Assembly: GCA_963555705.1 (NCBI GenBank)
Contig: OY743170.1
Location: 11,199,096-11,263,095 of the forward strand
Direction: 5' to 3'
DNA from: Ligustrum vulgare
Lineage: Eukaryota; Streptophyta; Magnoliopsida; Lamiales; Oleaceae
Length of the DNA: 64,000 bases
Of this stretch, positions 33,994 to 45,200 are shown in pieces (positions within the stretch are counted from its first letter, which is position 1; every line of letters starts with the position of its first letter). Position numbers and translations under genes: made by a program. The notes under the pieces are model-generated. The model worked only from the letters and a program-made list of their open reading frames with translations. It was not told the DNA's origin and did not search any database.

Positions 33994-34089
33994 TGATAGT
34001 TCTTGTAGCGCAAAGTCCTAAATACATATGTAAGGGGATTATAAGATGAAATTTAAAATTTAAAAAATTTGTGATTTTAATACAAAAAT

Positions 34090-34688
34090 CATGTTTTTAG
34101 TTAAAAAATATGTAATTAGGTAGATTGAGGTCACACTTATACAACTATGGTCAAAAATACAAATCCCAAAGTTTATATGTCACAAATTATGAAATTTCTC
34201 AGTCACAAATTATAAAATTGTTTGGTCACGATTTAATTCTCGGTCACAAATTATAAAATTGTTTGGTCACGACTTAATTCTCAGTCACGTATTATAAAAT
34301 TAATCGATCACAAATCACAAATATTAAAGGACACAATTTATTTCTCGGTCACAAATATGGTTCACAACTAATTTATCGGTCACAAATATTTGGTCACGAC
34401 TTATTTCTTGGTCACAATTACGAATTTTATAAGTCACAACTTATTTTTCGAAAATCACAAATTTGTAAGTCACAACTTATTTATTGGTAAAAAATCACGA
34501 ATTTTATAGGTCACAACTTATTTCTCGTTCACAAGTTACAAATTTTATAAATCAAAACCTATTTATCAGTCACCAATCACGAATTTTATAGATCACAAAT
34601 TAATTCTCAGTCACAATTTGCAAAGTTCTTAAATCAAAACTTATTTCTAGGTCACAAATCTCGAATTTAATAGGTCACGACTTATTTT
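34090..34688 (+). repeat. GTCACAA repeat field, left part
   Basis: GTCAC(A/G)A recurs about every 20 bases. Part of the field is a clear tandem of a 41-bp unit (GGTCACAAATTATAAAATTG then TTTGGTCACGACTTAATTCTC, about 34190-34280). It is cut by the gypsy element, and the field continues at 46083 on the far side. There is no coding potential. Other fields are at 26305, 49380 and 51650. Confidence 0.8.
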
Positions 34689-34693
34689 ATAGT

Positions 34694-35580
34694 TGTTGAC
34701 GTCACTGTTTATTCTTAAGCTAGTCAACAAATAAAAGAGTTGTTATTTTTGAAAATCTGCTATATATGATTGACTTGAATATAGGGGTTGTTGTGGTCAA
34801 CTGTTCAAATAGTTCACAAGGTAATATAGTTCGAATATAACACGAAAATGGATATGATATACGTATTTTAATCAGATCAATAATGAACTAGAGCAATAAT
34901 TCAACAAATCCACGTCTAGTTCAATGCTGATCTGATGCTTAGGTCGATTTACGATATTCAAATGACAAAATTGGAGAGAGTTTTTTCAATATCCCATGTC
35001 CTTAAATGTGCATTTAATCCTTCTATTTATAGTAGTTGAGAAGGTTAAACATAATTATTACAATATATCACTTCAGCAAGATGTGATTGACAATGATGAT
35101 TGACACTTCTGACAGACATAAATCAAATGATTACACTGACATATTACAGATATTGATGATTATTGACACATGATACGGCTGATTTGACAATGCTGCATAC
35201 TTCTTTTATTCTCTTCGTCCATGGCCAATGAAGTCGTCTCAGGTTATTTCACCTCGGTTCGTACAATTCACCTCAAATACTTAAAATCACCTCGTAGGCA
35301 TAAATAACCTCGGTAACAAAACCACCTCGGTTTAAATGATTCACGTCGGCTCGTTCAAGTCACCTCGGTCACGCCAATTCACCTCGTAAGATAGAATCGC
35401 CTCAGATACAGCATCACCTCAGCCTTGACAATACACGTCAGTCGTTATATATGACCTGGACAGTACTGTTATATTCGTGATTTGAAATATCATGGACCGC
35501 TTCGTTAATTTGGGGTAACCATTGGACCATTGACTATTTGACTGGTTATTTTATTTTCCACCTCAGACCAGTATATAACA
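34694..35580 (-). repeat. 3' LTR of the Tat element
   Basis: The 887-bp LTR has ends TGTTGACGTC at 34694 and TATATAACA at 35580 on the plus strand, forming the TGTT..AACA termini. The minus-strand U3 part (right side) contains many ATTCACCTCGG copies (about 35230-35480). A TATA box, CTATAAATAG on the minus strand, is at 35024-35033. A purine-rich tract (minus-strand AGAGGGGA) lies just inside, at 35584-35594, as a polypurine tract should. Confidence 0.9.
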
Positions 35581-35805
35581 AATGTCCCCTCTAGATCAGT
35601 TCGAAGTTGTAAGAGAGGATCTAGAAATTTAACCCTTTATTGAAAATTTAACATTGACGTTTTTCCTCTTCAATTATACAATGCCTTTGGCTATGCGTCA
35701 TTGTCTGACAGGAACGTCGGATCTTGGATCATGTGTAGCCGCCATAATTATGATAACACGTCTTGTCATAATGGCTGCCAAACCAATTCTCTCTCTCTCT
35801 TCTCC

Positions 35806-35815
35806 CTATATAAGG
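35806..35815 (+). promoter_or_regulatory. TATA box for the antisense gene of the Tat element
   Basis: CTATATAAGG on the plus strand follows a (CT)n tract and lies about 170 bp before the ATG at 35985. It is inside the element but outside the LTR, so the antisense gene appears to have its own promoter. Confidence 0.5.
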
Positions 35816-35984
35816 GAATCACTTTTCATTCTTCTCCACGAATTTCTTTTGATTCTCTCCCAACTGCTGCCGGAACGCTTTTGATTCCGTTCTTCATTTA
35901 TCGTTCTAACATCCGACCTGTGTCTGGTTTATATAAGGTGAGGGTCGTTACTTTGTCTTTTAACATTCCTTTACTTTCATAAAA

Positions 35985-38189
35985 ATGAGTGGGGAACTGA
36001 GTTCTGGTGAGAGTGGAGTGAGGTCGGTCGGTTTGGGTAATGGCGGTGAACCCACTGTGTCACGGAACGAAAGTGTGAAAACTCAATGCTATTTCGAGGC
36101 GATGTGGAGGAAGGAGAAACTCTTCGGCCTCACCCATTAACCATAGTCCCCGCGTTTCGAACCATTTCTCCCAGTTCGTTCCGACATCCTTCCTGCGCCT
36201 ATTTTACCCGACCTGATCCTTGTACTATCTATAGTTCTGACTTCGCCAGTAAACACTTCCGATCTAACGCCACCGAAAAGGAACTGGCCATGTGTAAAAA
36301 TAAATATAGAATCCCAGGCTATGTCCATTTCTTCCTTCCTGAGAGTTTCGAACGAGCCGACCAACCACCTCGCGGCTGCGTATCCTCCAATTATCAAATC
36401 GTTGAAGCTGTCCTACGCCCCAACTCAGATCCACCCCAATGGGTGGAGACACATCTTAGGCTTTATTTCCCTTTACAACCAAATGGGATACGGCGACCCA
36501 CCATCGACGAATTCCACTTCGCCTACCAATTCCGGGCTGATGGTAAAAAGACGGGGTGGTTCTATGCAATGCAGAGGTCAGTCTTCGAAGGGCAAAAGCT
36601 TTTAGTAGACCTGCCTGATTCAGTGCGTTGGTGGAAGGAGAAATGGTTCTATGTTGGAGGGAACTGGATGAGTCCCTACCGAAGTTAGTACACGAGCTAC
36701 ATCGTCCCAATTCATTATAGGGAAAAGATGAGTAAGTTATTTCTTTGAGATAACTTCGAACTTAAAAGTTCTAATATTAATCACTTCATTTTTCGCAGAG
36801 GTCAAGGAACCGGAGTTGGACGAGGACATAATTAAAAGAATAGTGAGTTTAAAAGATATACCGGAACCAGACAGGTCGGTAAAAGAGTTGTTGACCGAGG
36901 AGCTCTTATTCGAAGCGGGTCTTACTCATATCGATCCATCAGATTATTATCCTCCACTTTGAAAATGCAAGTGTCTATCCAGTAGATTTATATTCTATGT
37001 CAATATGAAGTGGACACTTATAAAATTTTCGCGTTTGGTTATCAGCTCGAAAAGGCAAAAGGAGAATGGAGTCCATGAAAGCGAAGAAGGAGGCCAATGC
37101 TAAGGCGAAGGCGCGCAAACGAGCTGCCCAGAAGAGAGCGGCTAAGAGCTCAGGAGGGTCAAATTCCTCCTCCTTCTCCCCAGAAAAGCCTAAACGAGCT
37201 GAGGTTCCAAAAGGGAAATCTGATACTTCCATTCCACCTCCGCCCCCCTCAACTTTCAACGAGGTGGAATCATCCCGAGGGACTTATTCGGCTGAAGGCT
37301 CCTATCTTGGTATCAACAGGGTTCGAGCCGACCTGGTGAGCTCGCTGAAGGGGAGTCATCCAAAAATCTATAGAGATTTCGTCTCTGCTACCAACCTAAC
37401 CCTAATAGGGTTGATGAAGCTCCCAGACCGGACCAAGGTAGTGATGGACGTTCCGACCAAAACTAGGACACCTCGACATGAGAAATATTGCGAGGATATG
37501 CCAGTCGACGACTTGGTTGCTACCAGCATGGCGCATCTCATCCAAGCTCTAAATTACCTCACCTGGACTCAATCAAGGATGTCCGAGGTCGCTAGTGATA
37601 CTAAAAAGTTTAAGAAACTAGCCACCGAGACCAGATCGATGTTTGAAAATGAGGTGAAGGCCAGGAATGAGGCCGAGGAGAAACTGAAGAATGCCTTGGC
37701 AGAGGTGGATAGGTTGAAGGAAACCAACAAAGAACTTCACAAATTTAAGGAGGAAGTGATCCGTTGAAGGAGGAGTTAAATAATTTAAAGGACGAGGTGT
37801 CCCGGTTGAAAAGGTCGAAAGAAGAGCTCTTGAAGGAGTTAGAGGTCGCTAACCGCATCGAGGTCGACTTAAAAAAGGAAAAATCAGAATTGGAGGCCAA
37901 AGCTCAGCTCTCCTATAAGGAGGCTATGAAAAAGTTCAAAGACTCCGTCGAGTATGAGCACGATGTGGATGAAACCTACTATCTCACTTTTAATGAGATG
38001 GTAGAGGACCTGGAATCAAAACAACCAGAGGTTGACATCACATTCCTTAAGGAAAAACTTGATCTGGTTTATAAGAAATATCTTGAGCTTATGCCAACCA
38101 ATGTCGATGATGAAGATATGGACCTCTTCTCTCCTGTGCCAGAGTCCCAACCAACAGACGTTGACGAAGTTGTCAACGTAGTAGATTAG
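35985..38189 (+). pseudogene. Antisense ORF (aORF-type gene) of the Tat element, decayed
   Basis: The gene runs opposite to gag-pol. It starts MSGELSSGESGVRSVGLGNG at 35985. After a frame change come KNKYRIPGYVHFFLPESFER (36290-36350), IHPNGWRHILGFISLYNQMG in another frame (36425-36485), then RPTIDEFHFAYQFRADGKKT and WWKEKWFYVGGNW (to 36670). That order fits the plant transposon-type domain of Tat-element extra ORFs. Likely introns are 36732-36798 (GTAAGT..CGCAG) and one ending at 37045. The 3' exon (37046-38189) starts with a very basic stretch, contains a conserved-looking middle, and ends in about 130 residues of coiled coil (37560-38010) with an acidic tail. A one-base frameshift near 37763 splits the coiled coil. 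The role of such ORFs is unknown. Confidence 0.7.
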
Positions 38190-38304
38190 AGCAAACTCTC
38201 TCTTTGTCACTTTCTCATTTTCACCTTTGTAATAGTAATTTCTGATTTTGAATGAAGAAGTTTATCATTGCAGTAAATATTTATCACACGAATGAACCGA
38301 TCTA

Positions 38305-38760
38305 GATAGGTGCAAATGTCAATTCACTTCAAATAACATGCAGAGGTGAATTAAAAACGAAGTGAACACTTGAGAAAATTTCAAACGTATATTCACTTCA
38401 AATAAAATGCAGAGGTGAATTAAAAACGAAGTGAACACTTGAGCAATTTTCAAATGTCAATTCACTTCAAATAAAATGCAGAGGTGAATTAAAAACGAAG
38501 TGAACACTTGTATAATTTTCATCTACAAATTCACTTCAAATAAAATGCAGAGGTGAATTAAAAACGAAGTGAACACTTGAGTAAATTTCAAATGTAAATT
38601 CACTTCAAATAAAATGCAAAGGTGAATTAAAAATGAAGTGAACACTTGAGCAATTTTCAAACGTCAATTCACTTCAAATAAAATGCAGAGGTGAATTAAA
38701 AGCGAAGTGAACACTTGATCAAATTTCAAACGTCAATTCACTTCAAATAATCATTAAGAG
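38305..38760. repeat. 69-bp tandem array in the Tat element
   Basis: The unit (ATTCACTTCAAATAAAATGC, then AGAGGTGAATTAAAAACGAA, then GTGAACACTTGAG) begins at 38322, 38391, 38460, 38529, 38598, 38667 and 38736, giving six full copies and a partial one. It lies between the antisense gene and the integrase end, in what is the 3' untranslated region of the element. Each unit contains inverted AATTCACTTC / GAAGTGAA. Confidence 0.92.
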
Positions 38761-38939
38761 GTGGAAATCTATCACCCCGATTTTTCTTACCAAAACACCT
38801 CGTTTGTAAATTGGAGGTTGACAAAAATTCACATCGGATTTTCTTGCCAAAACACCTCGTTTGTAAATTGGAGGTCGGCAAGAATTCACCTCGGTTGGTA
38901 GTTATGGGTAATTATGGATAGTCAACTTTAGCCTCTCCA

Positions 38940-39460
38940 GGGAATCTATTTCATCTTTGAGGTGGATTGCCTTGTTATGTTGATGATGTCCTGCCTTAAA
39001 GGTACTTACGGATCATCAACTAAGGTCTTTGTTTTGCCTCTCAAGGAGGTCTTTCTTGCCTTTTAGACGGATTACCTTGTAATGTTGATGACATCCTGCC
39101 TTATAGGTACTTATGGATCATCAACTAAGGTCTTTGTTTTGCATCTCAAGGAGGTCTTTCTCGCATTTGAGACGGATTGCCTTGTAATGTTGATGACATC
39201 CTGCCTTATAGGTACTTATGGATCATCAACTAAGGTGTTTGTTTTGCCTCTCAAGGAGGTCTTTCTCGCCTTTGAGACGGATTGCCTTGTAATGTTGATG
39301 ACATCCTGCCTTATAGGTACTTATGGATCATCAACTAAGATGTTTGTTTTGCTTATCAAGGAGGTCTTTCTCACCTTTGAGACGGATTGTCTTGTAATGT
39401 TGATGACATCCTGCCTTATAGGTACTTATGGATCATCAACTAAGGTCTTTATTTTGGAAG
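38940..39460. repeat. 105-bp tandem array in the Tat element
   Basis: About five copies of a unit containing TGTTGATGACATCCTGCCTT, GGATCATCAACTAAGG and CTCAAGGAGGTCTTTCT, at steps of about 105 bp (about 38981, 39085, 39190, 39295 and 39400). Because 105 is divisible by three, a long open frame (39082-39495) arises by chance. ATGTTGATGA and TCATCAACTA form an inverted pair inside each unit. Confidence 0.92.
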
Positions 39461-39565
39461 GATTCATTCAGATTCGCATACATAGAAACATTTAAACTTT
39501 TCATTCATCTGGTTACATTTCTTGACTGACATCAAAAATATTTACATTCAGTTTTACATCTTACA

Positions 39566-40730
39566 CTATTGGAAATATTTCTTCAAGTGTTCTGCATTCC
39601 AGGGATGTTGAAGCTGAATTCCATCAAGTGACTCTAGTTCATATGACCCATTGCTCACGACCTTCTTGATCCGATACGGACCTCCCCAGTTGGGTCCCAA
39701 AGGCTTGTGTGTTGTGATCATCCTTCTTAATACTAGATCCCCCATTTGGAACTTTCTCATCCTCACCTTTGAATTGTAATACTTCGCATTCCTTTGCTTG
39801 TACACTGCGTTCCTGACTTTGTGCATGTAATCGTTTTTCTTCCATAAGGTCCAACTCAACAGCGAGTGCATCGTCGTTATCTTTCTCATTGAAATGAGTA
39901 ATTTGGAATGATGGGAGACCCAACTCAATCGGGATTATAGCTTCTGTTCCGAAACCCAAGGTGAATGGGGTCTCTCTGGTTGATGTCCTGTGGGTTGTCC
40001 GGTAAGACCACAACACTACAGGTAGTTCTTCTGCCCATGATCCTTTCAGGGTTTCAAGTCTAGTTTTCAGATTGTGCTTGATAATTTTGTTCACAGCTTC
40101 AACTTGCCCATGGATTGAGGATGATTTTGGGTGGAGAAATGCTTCCTGATACCCAGTCCTTCACAAAAAGATCTAAACCTTCGTTGTCAAATTGTTTCCC
40201 GTTGTCCGTCACGATAGATTGTGGGATTCCAAACCTGCAAATGATCGACTTTCATACAAAGTCTATAGTTTTCTATTCTGTGATTTTGACCAACGGTTCA
40301 GCCTCAGCCCATTATGTAAAATAATCCACCGTAACTATAACAAACTTGTTTCCCCCTTTTCCGTTGGAAGTGGTCCAATCAGATCCATTCCTCATTTAGC
40401 GAAAGGCTATGGACTTATGACCGAGGTTAGCTCTTCAGATGGGTTCTTCATTATTGGGGATAACCTTTGACATTTGTCACATCTCTTTACAAATTTAATT
40501 GCGTCTTTCTTCAAAGTAGGCCAAAAGTACCCCTATCTAACAATTTTGAACGCTATCGCTTGTCCTCCGGTATGATTCCCGCAAATGCCCTCGTGGATTT
40601 CCTTCATCACATATTCCGCTTCTTCATTGTCCAAACACTTCAACAATGGTAAGGAAAATCCTCGCTTGTATAAGTCATCCCCAATCAAAGTATACCTAGC
40701 AGATCTGATCCTCAAACTTCTGGCCTCCAC
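39566..40730 (-). pseudogene. Integrase of the Tat element
   Basis: On the minus strand the zinc-binding front (VMKEIHEGICGNHTGGQAIA) lies at about 40610-40550. The core follows in broken frames, with a GIPQSIVTDNGKQF-like segment near 40220-40180 and GQVEAVNKIIKHNLKTRLE at 40110-40060. Next come SWAEELPVVLWSYRTTHRTS and TPFTLGFGTEAIIPIE, and the C-terminal RKFQMGDLVLRRM, GPYRIKKVVSNGSYELESLD, and EHLKKYFQ before the stop at 39566. At least two frameshifts (near 40110 and 39850) break it. There is no chromodomain. Confidence 0.88.
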
Positions 40731-40799
40731 TTGATCCAGTGATATCGTCCCTTCTCGTAGATATTGGATAATTTCATCCTTCCATGTCTTCTTCAGAGT

Positions 40800-41275
40800 G
40801 GTTTACAAAATGACTGAGTGTGGTGACTTTAAGGCTGAGTGCGCGACATCCTTGATTGATATGCTTTCTAATTTCGATGTTCCTTCACTTGTTGCTAAGC
40901 GGGCCAAAGCATCAGCTTGGCTTTTTTGGATCGCGGGATCTGGATAATCTCTGCTTGCCTGAACTTCTTCAGCTCCTCCAAGACCTTTGATCTGTAGGTC
41001 TTCATCTTTTCACCTTTGGCCTCGTACGTTCCATGAATTTGGTTGACTATCAGTTGTGAATCACTGTGCAAGATAAGGCAATTAACACCCATTTCTTGAG
41101 CCATGTTCAAACCTATAATCAGAGCTTCATATTCAGCGTCATTGTTGGTTGCTTCAAAACCAAAACGGTAAGAGCTGCAGAAGAATTGATTATCCGAACT
41201 GATGAGAACGACCCCAGCCCCTGCTCACTGACCTGCCGACCAACCGTCAACATATAACCGCCAGGTTCTATCCCC
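40800..41275 (-). pseudogene. Archaeal-type RNase H domain of the Tat element
   Basis: The minus-strand translation shows TWRLYVDGWSAGQ (first catalytic Asp; one stop follows), then NNDAEYEALIIGLNMAQEMG (Glu), LILHSDSQLIVNQIHGTYEA (Asp), and a final KKAKADALARLA with the last Asp-type motif. A second RNase H of this kind, between the ordinary RNase H and the integrase, is characteristic of Tat elements. Confidence 0.85.
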
Positions 41276-41289
41276 TCTGTGCAGCAGAT

Positions 41290-41652
41290 TTAAGCCGCTG
41301 GTGCGAACTCCACCATGAAATCGGCTAAAGCTTGTCCTTTAATGGCTGTTCTAGCTTTGTACACTAGGTCGAATTGTCCCAATTCCACAGCCCACTTTAA
41401 TAACCGCCCGTACATCTCGGGTTTTTGTAACACCTGTCTCAGAGGGTAACTGGTTAATACTTCCACCTGATGCTCCAAAAAATAAGGTCTTAATTTTCGA
41501 GTTGACATTATAAAAGCATAGGCCAATTTTTCCATTTCGGAGTACCAAAGTTCGGCATCATACAGGGCTTGGCTAACATAATAAACAGGACGTTGAACTC
41601 CCTGTTCTGTTCTCACAAGAACTATACTCATCGCCAGTTCTGAAACGGCCAA
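41290..41652 (-). pseudogene. RNase H domain of the Tat polyprotein
   Basis: The frame encodes AVSELAMSIVLVRTEQGVQR, PVYYVSQAL, then YSEMEKLAYAFIMSTRKLRP and LLKWAVELGQFDLVYKART, the RNase H-like domain that directly follows the reverse transcriptase in gypsy elements. The link to the upstream frame is broken by a frameshift near 41640. Confidence 0.88.
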
Positions 41653-42529
41653 GTAGAGACAGTACTTCCCCCGATAGCGATTTCGAAAGGACAGGTGGGG
41701 ATGCTAACTGCTTCTTCAATCCTTTGAAATCTATCTGGAATTCTTTTGTCCACTCAAACTCCTTATTCTTCTTGATAACATCGAAGAAAGGCCGACATTT
41801 ATTTGTAGATCTTGACACAAAACGGCTTAAGGCTGCTATCCTCCCTGTCAAACTCTGCACTTCTTTAATTTTCCTTGGCTCTCTCATCTTCAACAATGCT
41901 TGTATTTTATCAGGGTTAACTTCAATACCCCTTTGGTTCACAAAATAGCCAAGAAATTTTCCTGATCCTACCCCGAAAGAGCACTTCTTTGGATTCAACT
42001 TCATTCGATAAGTTCGTAGTGCTTGGAACATTTCATCTAGGTGCCGAATATGATCTTCAGCATGAATACTCTTTACGAGCATGTCATCGACATAAAACTT
42101 GATTGTCTTCCCGATGAGATCCTTAAACATAGAATTCACCAACCGCTGGTATGTTGCTCCCGCATTCTTCAGGCCAAACGACATCATTTTATAACAATAA
42201 AGTCCCCGATCGTATGGCATCATTTTATAACAATAAAGTCCCCGATCAGTCATAAATGAGGTATGCTCTTCATCAGCTTCGTTAATTGGTATTTGGTTAT
42301 ATCCGGAGTAAGCGTCCATAAAGCTGAGGAGCTGATGTCCGGCTGTGGCGTCCACCATTTGATCTATTCTGGGGAGTGGGAAACTATCCTTGGGGCACGC
42401 TTTGTTCAGGTCGGAAAAGTCTATGTACAGCCTCCATGTCCCATTACTTTTCTTCACTAGTACTGGATTAGCAATCCATACAGGGTAGAAAGATTCCTGG
42501 ATAAATCCCTTGCTGAGTAGCTTTACCAA
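41573..42529 (-). pseudogene. Reverse transcriptase of the Tat polyprotein
   Basis: The minus-strand frame carries ANPVLVKKSNGTWRLYIDFS, then DLNKACPKDSFPLPRIDQMV, SFMDAYSGYNQI, the catalytic FYVDDMLVKS (YVDD), and the thumb region with FLGYFVNQRGIEVNPDK. A 36-bp in-frame tandem duplication at 42183-42250 repeats DRGLYCYKMMPY between palm motifs, so the protein would be abnormal even without the stop at the 42530 border and the frameshift near 41650. Confidence 0.92.
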
Positions 42530-43672
42530 CTACTTTGCCAGTGCTTTATATCGTTCAGGATTAAGTGACCTCCTTTTTTGCACATTCGTTTTGAAATCAG
42601 GACTAACATGGAGATGGTGGTACGCGTGTTTAGGATCAATCCCTTCCATATCTGAGTGAGTCCATGCGAACACATCTGAGTTATTTTTCAAAAAATTGAT
42701 GAGGTTGGTCCTGATGGGTTCAACTAATTCCTGTCCTATTCTGAACTCGACATCGGGTCTTGCATCGTCAACTTTTACAACATCCAACTCTTCCACAGGT
42801 CTGGACTGACCACGATCCTGAGTACCCCTTGGATCCAATGTTTGCAGTTCTGTTATCAGTTCGTCTTCTTCATTCAGTGCCACAATGGGACTCCCTTTTT
42901 TCACCATCTGGACATTGCTGGAGGCGAAGTCTAAATTGCATTCCCGTGTAGCTCTCTGATCCCCCTTTAAGGTAGCTACTCTGTGTGATGTAGGAAATTT
43001 CAAGCAATAGTGATAAATTGACGCTGCCGCCTTAAGCTCGTGGAGGATTGACCTTCCCAATATGGCATTGTAGTTTGTCTTGACGTCTACTACTACAAAA
43101 TCAGCAATTACGCGTCTCTGACAAGATCTTGTCCCCAGTTCCACTAGTAAAGATATTTCACCTCTCGGACTAATGTAGTCACCCTTGAAGCCCTGAATCC
43201 TTGTTTTCCTTGGCCGCAAATTATGTGGGTCAATTACCATTCTTTTAAAGGTCCTCCAATATAATACATTCACAGCACTTCCGTCATCCACCAATGTTCT
43301 TTGGATTTTTATCCCACTCACCGGTATCGTGATTATCAAAGCATATGAGTGTAGTTGGAGCACCCCTCTGGCATCTTCCTCGCAGAAGTTGAAAGAGTCT
43401 GAATTGTTCGGAGTGATTATGTAGCTACATATCTGGTAGCTATTTCGAGCTTCTCGGGCGGATTCTCGTCTTTTCCTTTTTGATCCGACCTGCACTTGAT
43501 TTCCACTCACTATAGTACGAATTTCATCAGACCGATCTTCCCCGCGGGGCTCTTCTTCACGATGGACGACATATTTCTCTTGTTGTGCTGATTTCTTTCC
43601 CGAGTCTTGTGATTCAACGGCATATTCTCGTAAGCTTCCCCTCTTTATCAATTTATCAATTTCAAACCTCAA
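42530..43672 (-). pseudogene. Protease and linker of the Tat polyprotein
   Basis: The 380-residue frame contains an aspartic-protease region, with IQRTLVDDGSAVNVLYWRTF (the usual D-G-S signature after Asp) and a later YNAILGRSILHELKA flap and second-site region. It ends with the N-terminal part of reverse transcriptase (NSDVFAWTHSDMEGIDPKHA). It stops one residue before the next frame begins at 42529, so a single stop separates it from the polymerase. Confidence 0.85.
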
Positions 43673-45021
43673 ATTCCGACATTCGTCTGTTGTGTGGCCT
43701 AATGACCTGTGGTACTTGCAATACCGAGATGGGTCCAGATTGTTCGGGTTCTACTTTATTGGTCTCGCTGGCGGAATGACCCCCTTATCTTTCTTGTTAA
43801 TGAAAATAACCTCCGTTGATGCATTTAACGGGGTGAGTTCACCTCTCTGCTCAAAATTGTATGGGTGGAACCTATCAACCGGTTTGTAATCTCTCTTCTT
43901 CCCAAAAGTATTTCTTTTGAACTCTTTCCTATCCTCCTTACTCTCCTTCTTGTCCGATATCCTAGTAGTATTGTGGTGACCACCTTTGGGATCTGATGCT
44001 TCCTCGGTGTTGATGAACTTCTCCGCACTGTTAAGAAACTCCTGGTACGTTCGAGGTCCGTCCTCATGTACTGACCACTAAAAATGAGTCTACATTTGCT
44101 GGCCTGATAGGACAGCCATCAGTAGCGCGTTATCGAATATCTTTTCCATTCCCATGATCTGTCTATTGAAGCGGCTCAACTAGTTCTTTAATGACTCCTC
44201 TTTCTCATGTCTGATAGTCACCAAGCTTTCCTTCTGTGTGGTCGGAAATTTTGACCCCATGAATTGTTTCAAGAATTGACCACTTAGCTGAGACCAACTA
44301 GAGATGGAGTGTTGAGATATATTGCGGAACCACCATTGCGCTCGGTCTCCGAGAGTTAGAGGAAACGCCCTGCATATTATTGCATCGCTTGCCCCTTAAA
44401 GTTCCATCCAGGACATGTATTGATCCAGGTGTGATACCGGGTCAGTTTCCCAATTGTACCCGGCGAGATGGGGCATCTTCATTTTACTCGTAAAGGTTGT
44501 GACAATATAACCTTCGTCACAGGTGATGCCCTCTTGGTGGATGGTTCCGTTGATCCCAACCCTTCCTGTTTTGCTTCCAGGTCAGACAGTCTATTCTTCA
44601 GTTGTTCAACTTCAGTTTGATCTGGTTTGCTTTACGGAGGGGTTGGTGGCTGATTCAGGTGGAGAGTCGAGCTACTAGCTAGCTAGTTGTCCACATTTGC
44701 TTTCTTCGTTGGAGATCTGTCCCCATTTCCTTTAGTCCGGACAGCTTTACTCGCCTCTCCTTTCTTACTACTTTTTGTTGTATTCGGTCCTATCCAACCC
44801 AGCGATCTCCGGCCTCGTAGATAAGGTGTGCTTTCGCCTACTGTACTCCTTGTGTTGTCCGAGCATCCAGTCTGATGTTCATCATAATGGGAGGGTCCAT
44901 TGGAGCTTTGTAGTTGAGACTGCACCTCACACTCCTCTTGGTGACGACATCGACTTTGATTTCTCCTAATCTCTTCCATATCTCTTTGCATCCGCTCAAG
45001 CCGATCCAGGATCATTTCCAT
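43673..45021 (-). pseudogene. gag of the Tat element
   Basis: It starts MEMILDRLERMQRDMEEIRR at 45021. After a stop near 44683 it continues with the retrotransposon gag domain: AIICRAFPLTLGDRAQWWFR near 44380-44320, SWSQLSGQFLKQFMGSKF and EKEESLKN. It ends with CKYHRSLGHTTDECRNL near 43725-43675, the conserved CX..H..C segment of Tat gag. Several in-frame stops (for example near 44640 and 44085) disrupt it. Confidence 0.8.
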
Positions 45022-45200
45022 GTTTGCCTCCGCTGGGGGTCGTGGGGGAGAGACATCCTCGACCCATGAGCATCTCCTTGTGAATCGTCACCATGTTGTG
45101 CTCGATGACCTCCTGAATCTTGTCTGCGACTCATTTTGATAGGGGAGCAAGTATGTGATTGCTGATAACAAGGATACGGGCCCTCCTTCTAGTACCAATT

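Noticed and set aside
36137..37259. Minus-strand frames opposite the antisense gene (36137-36397, 36456-36710, 36975-37259)
   Set aside because: They are shadows of the plus-strand aORF coding sequence, whose recognisable motifs are all on the plus strand.
38305..38760. CRISPR-like regular array
   Set aside because: The units are contiguous, near-identical 69-bp repeats without unique spacers, inside a plant retrotransposon.
39082..39495. 137-residue open frame with a 35-residue repeat
   Set aside because: It is produced by the 105-bp tandem array; 105 is divisible by three, so the frame stays open without coding selection.
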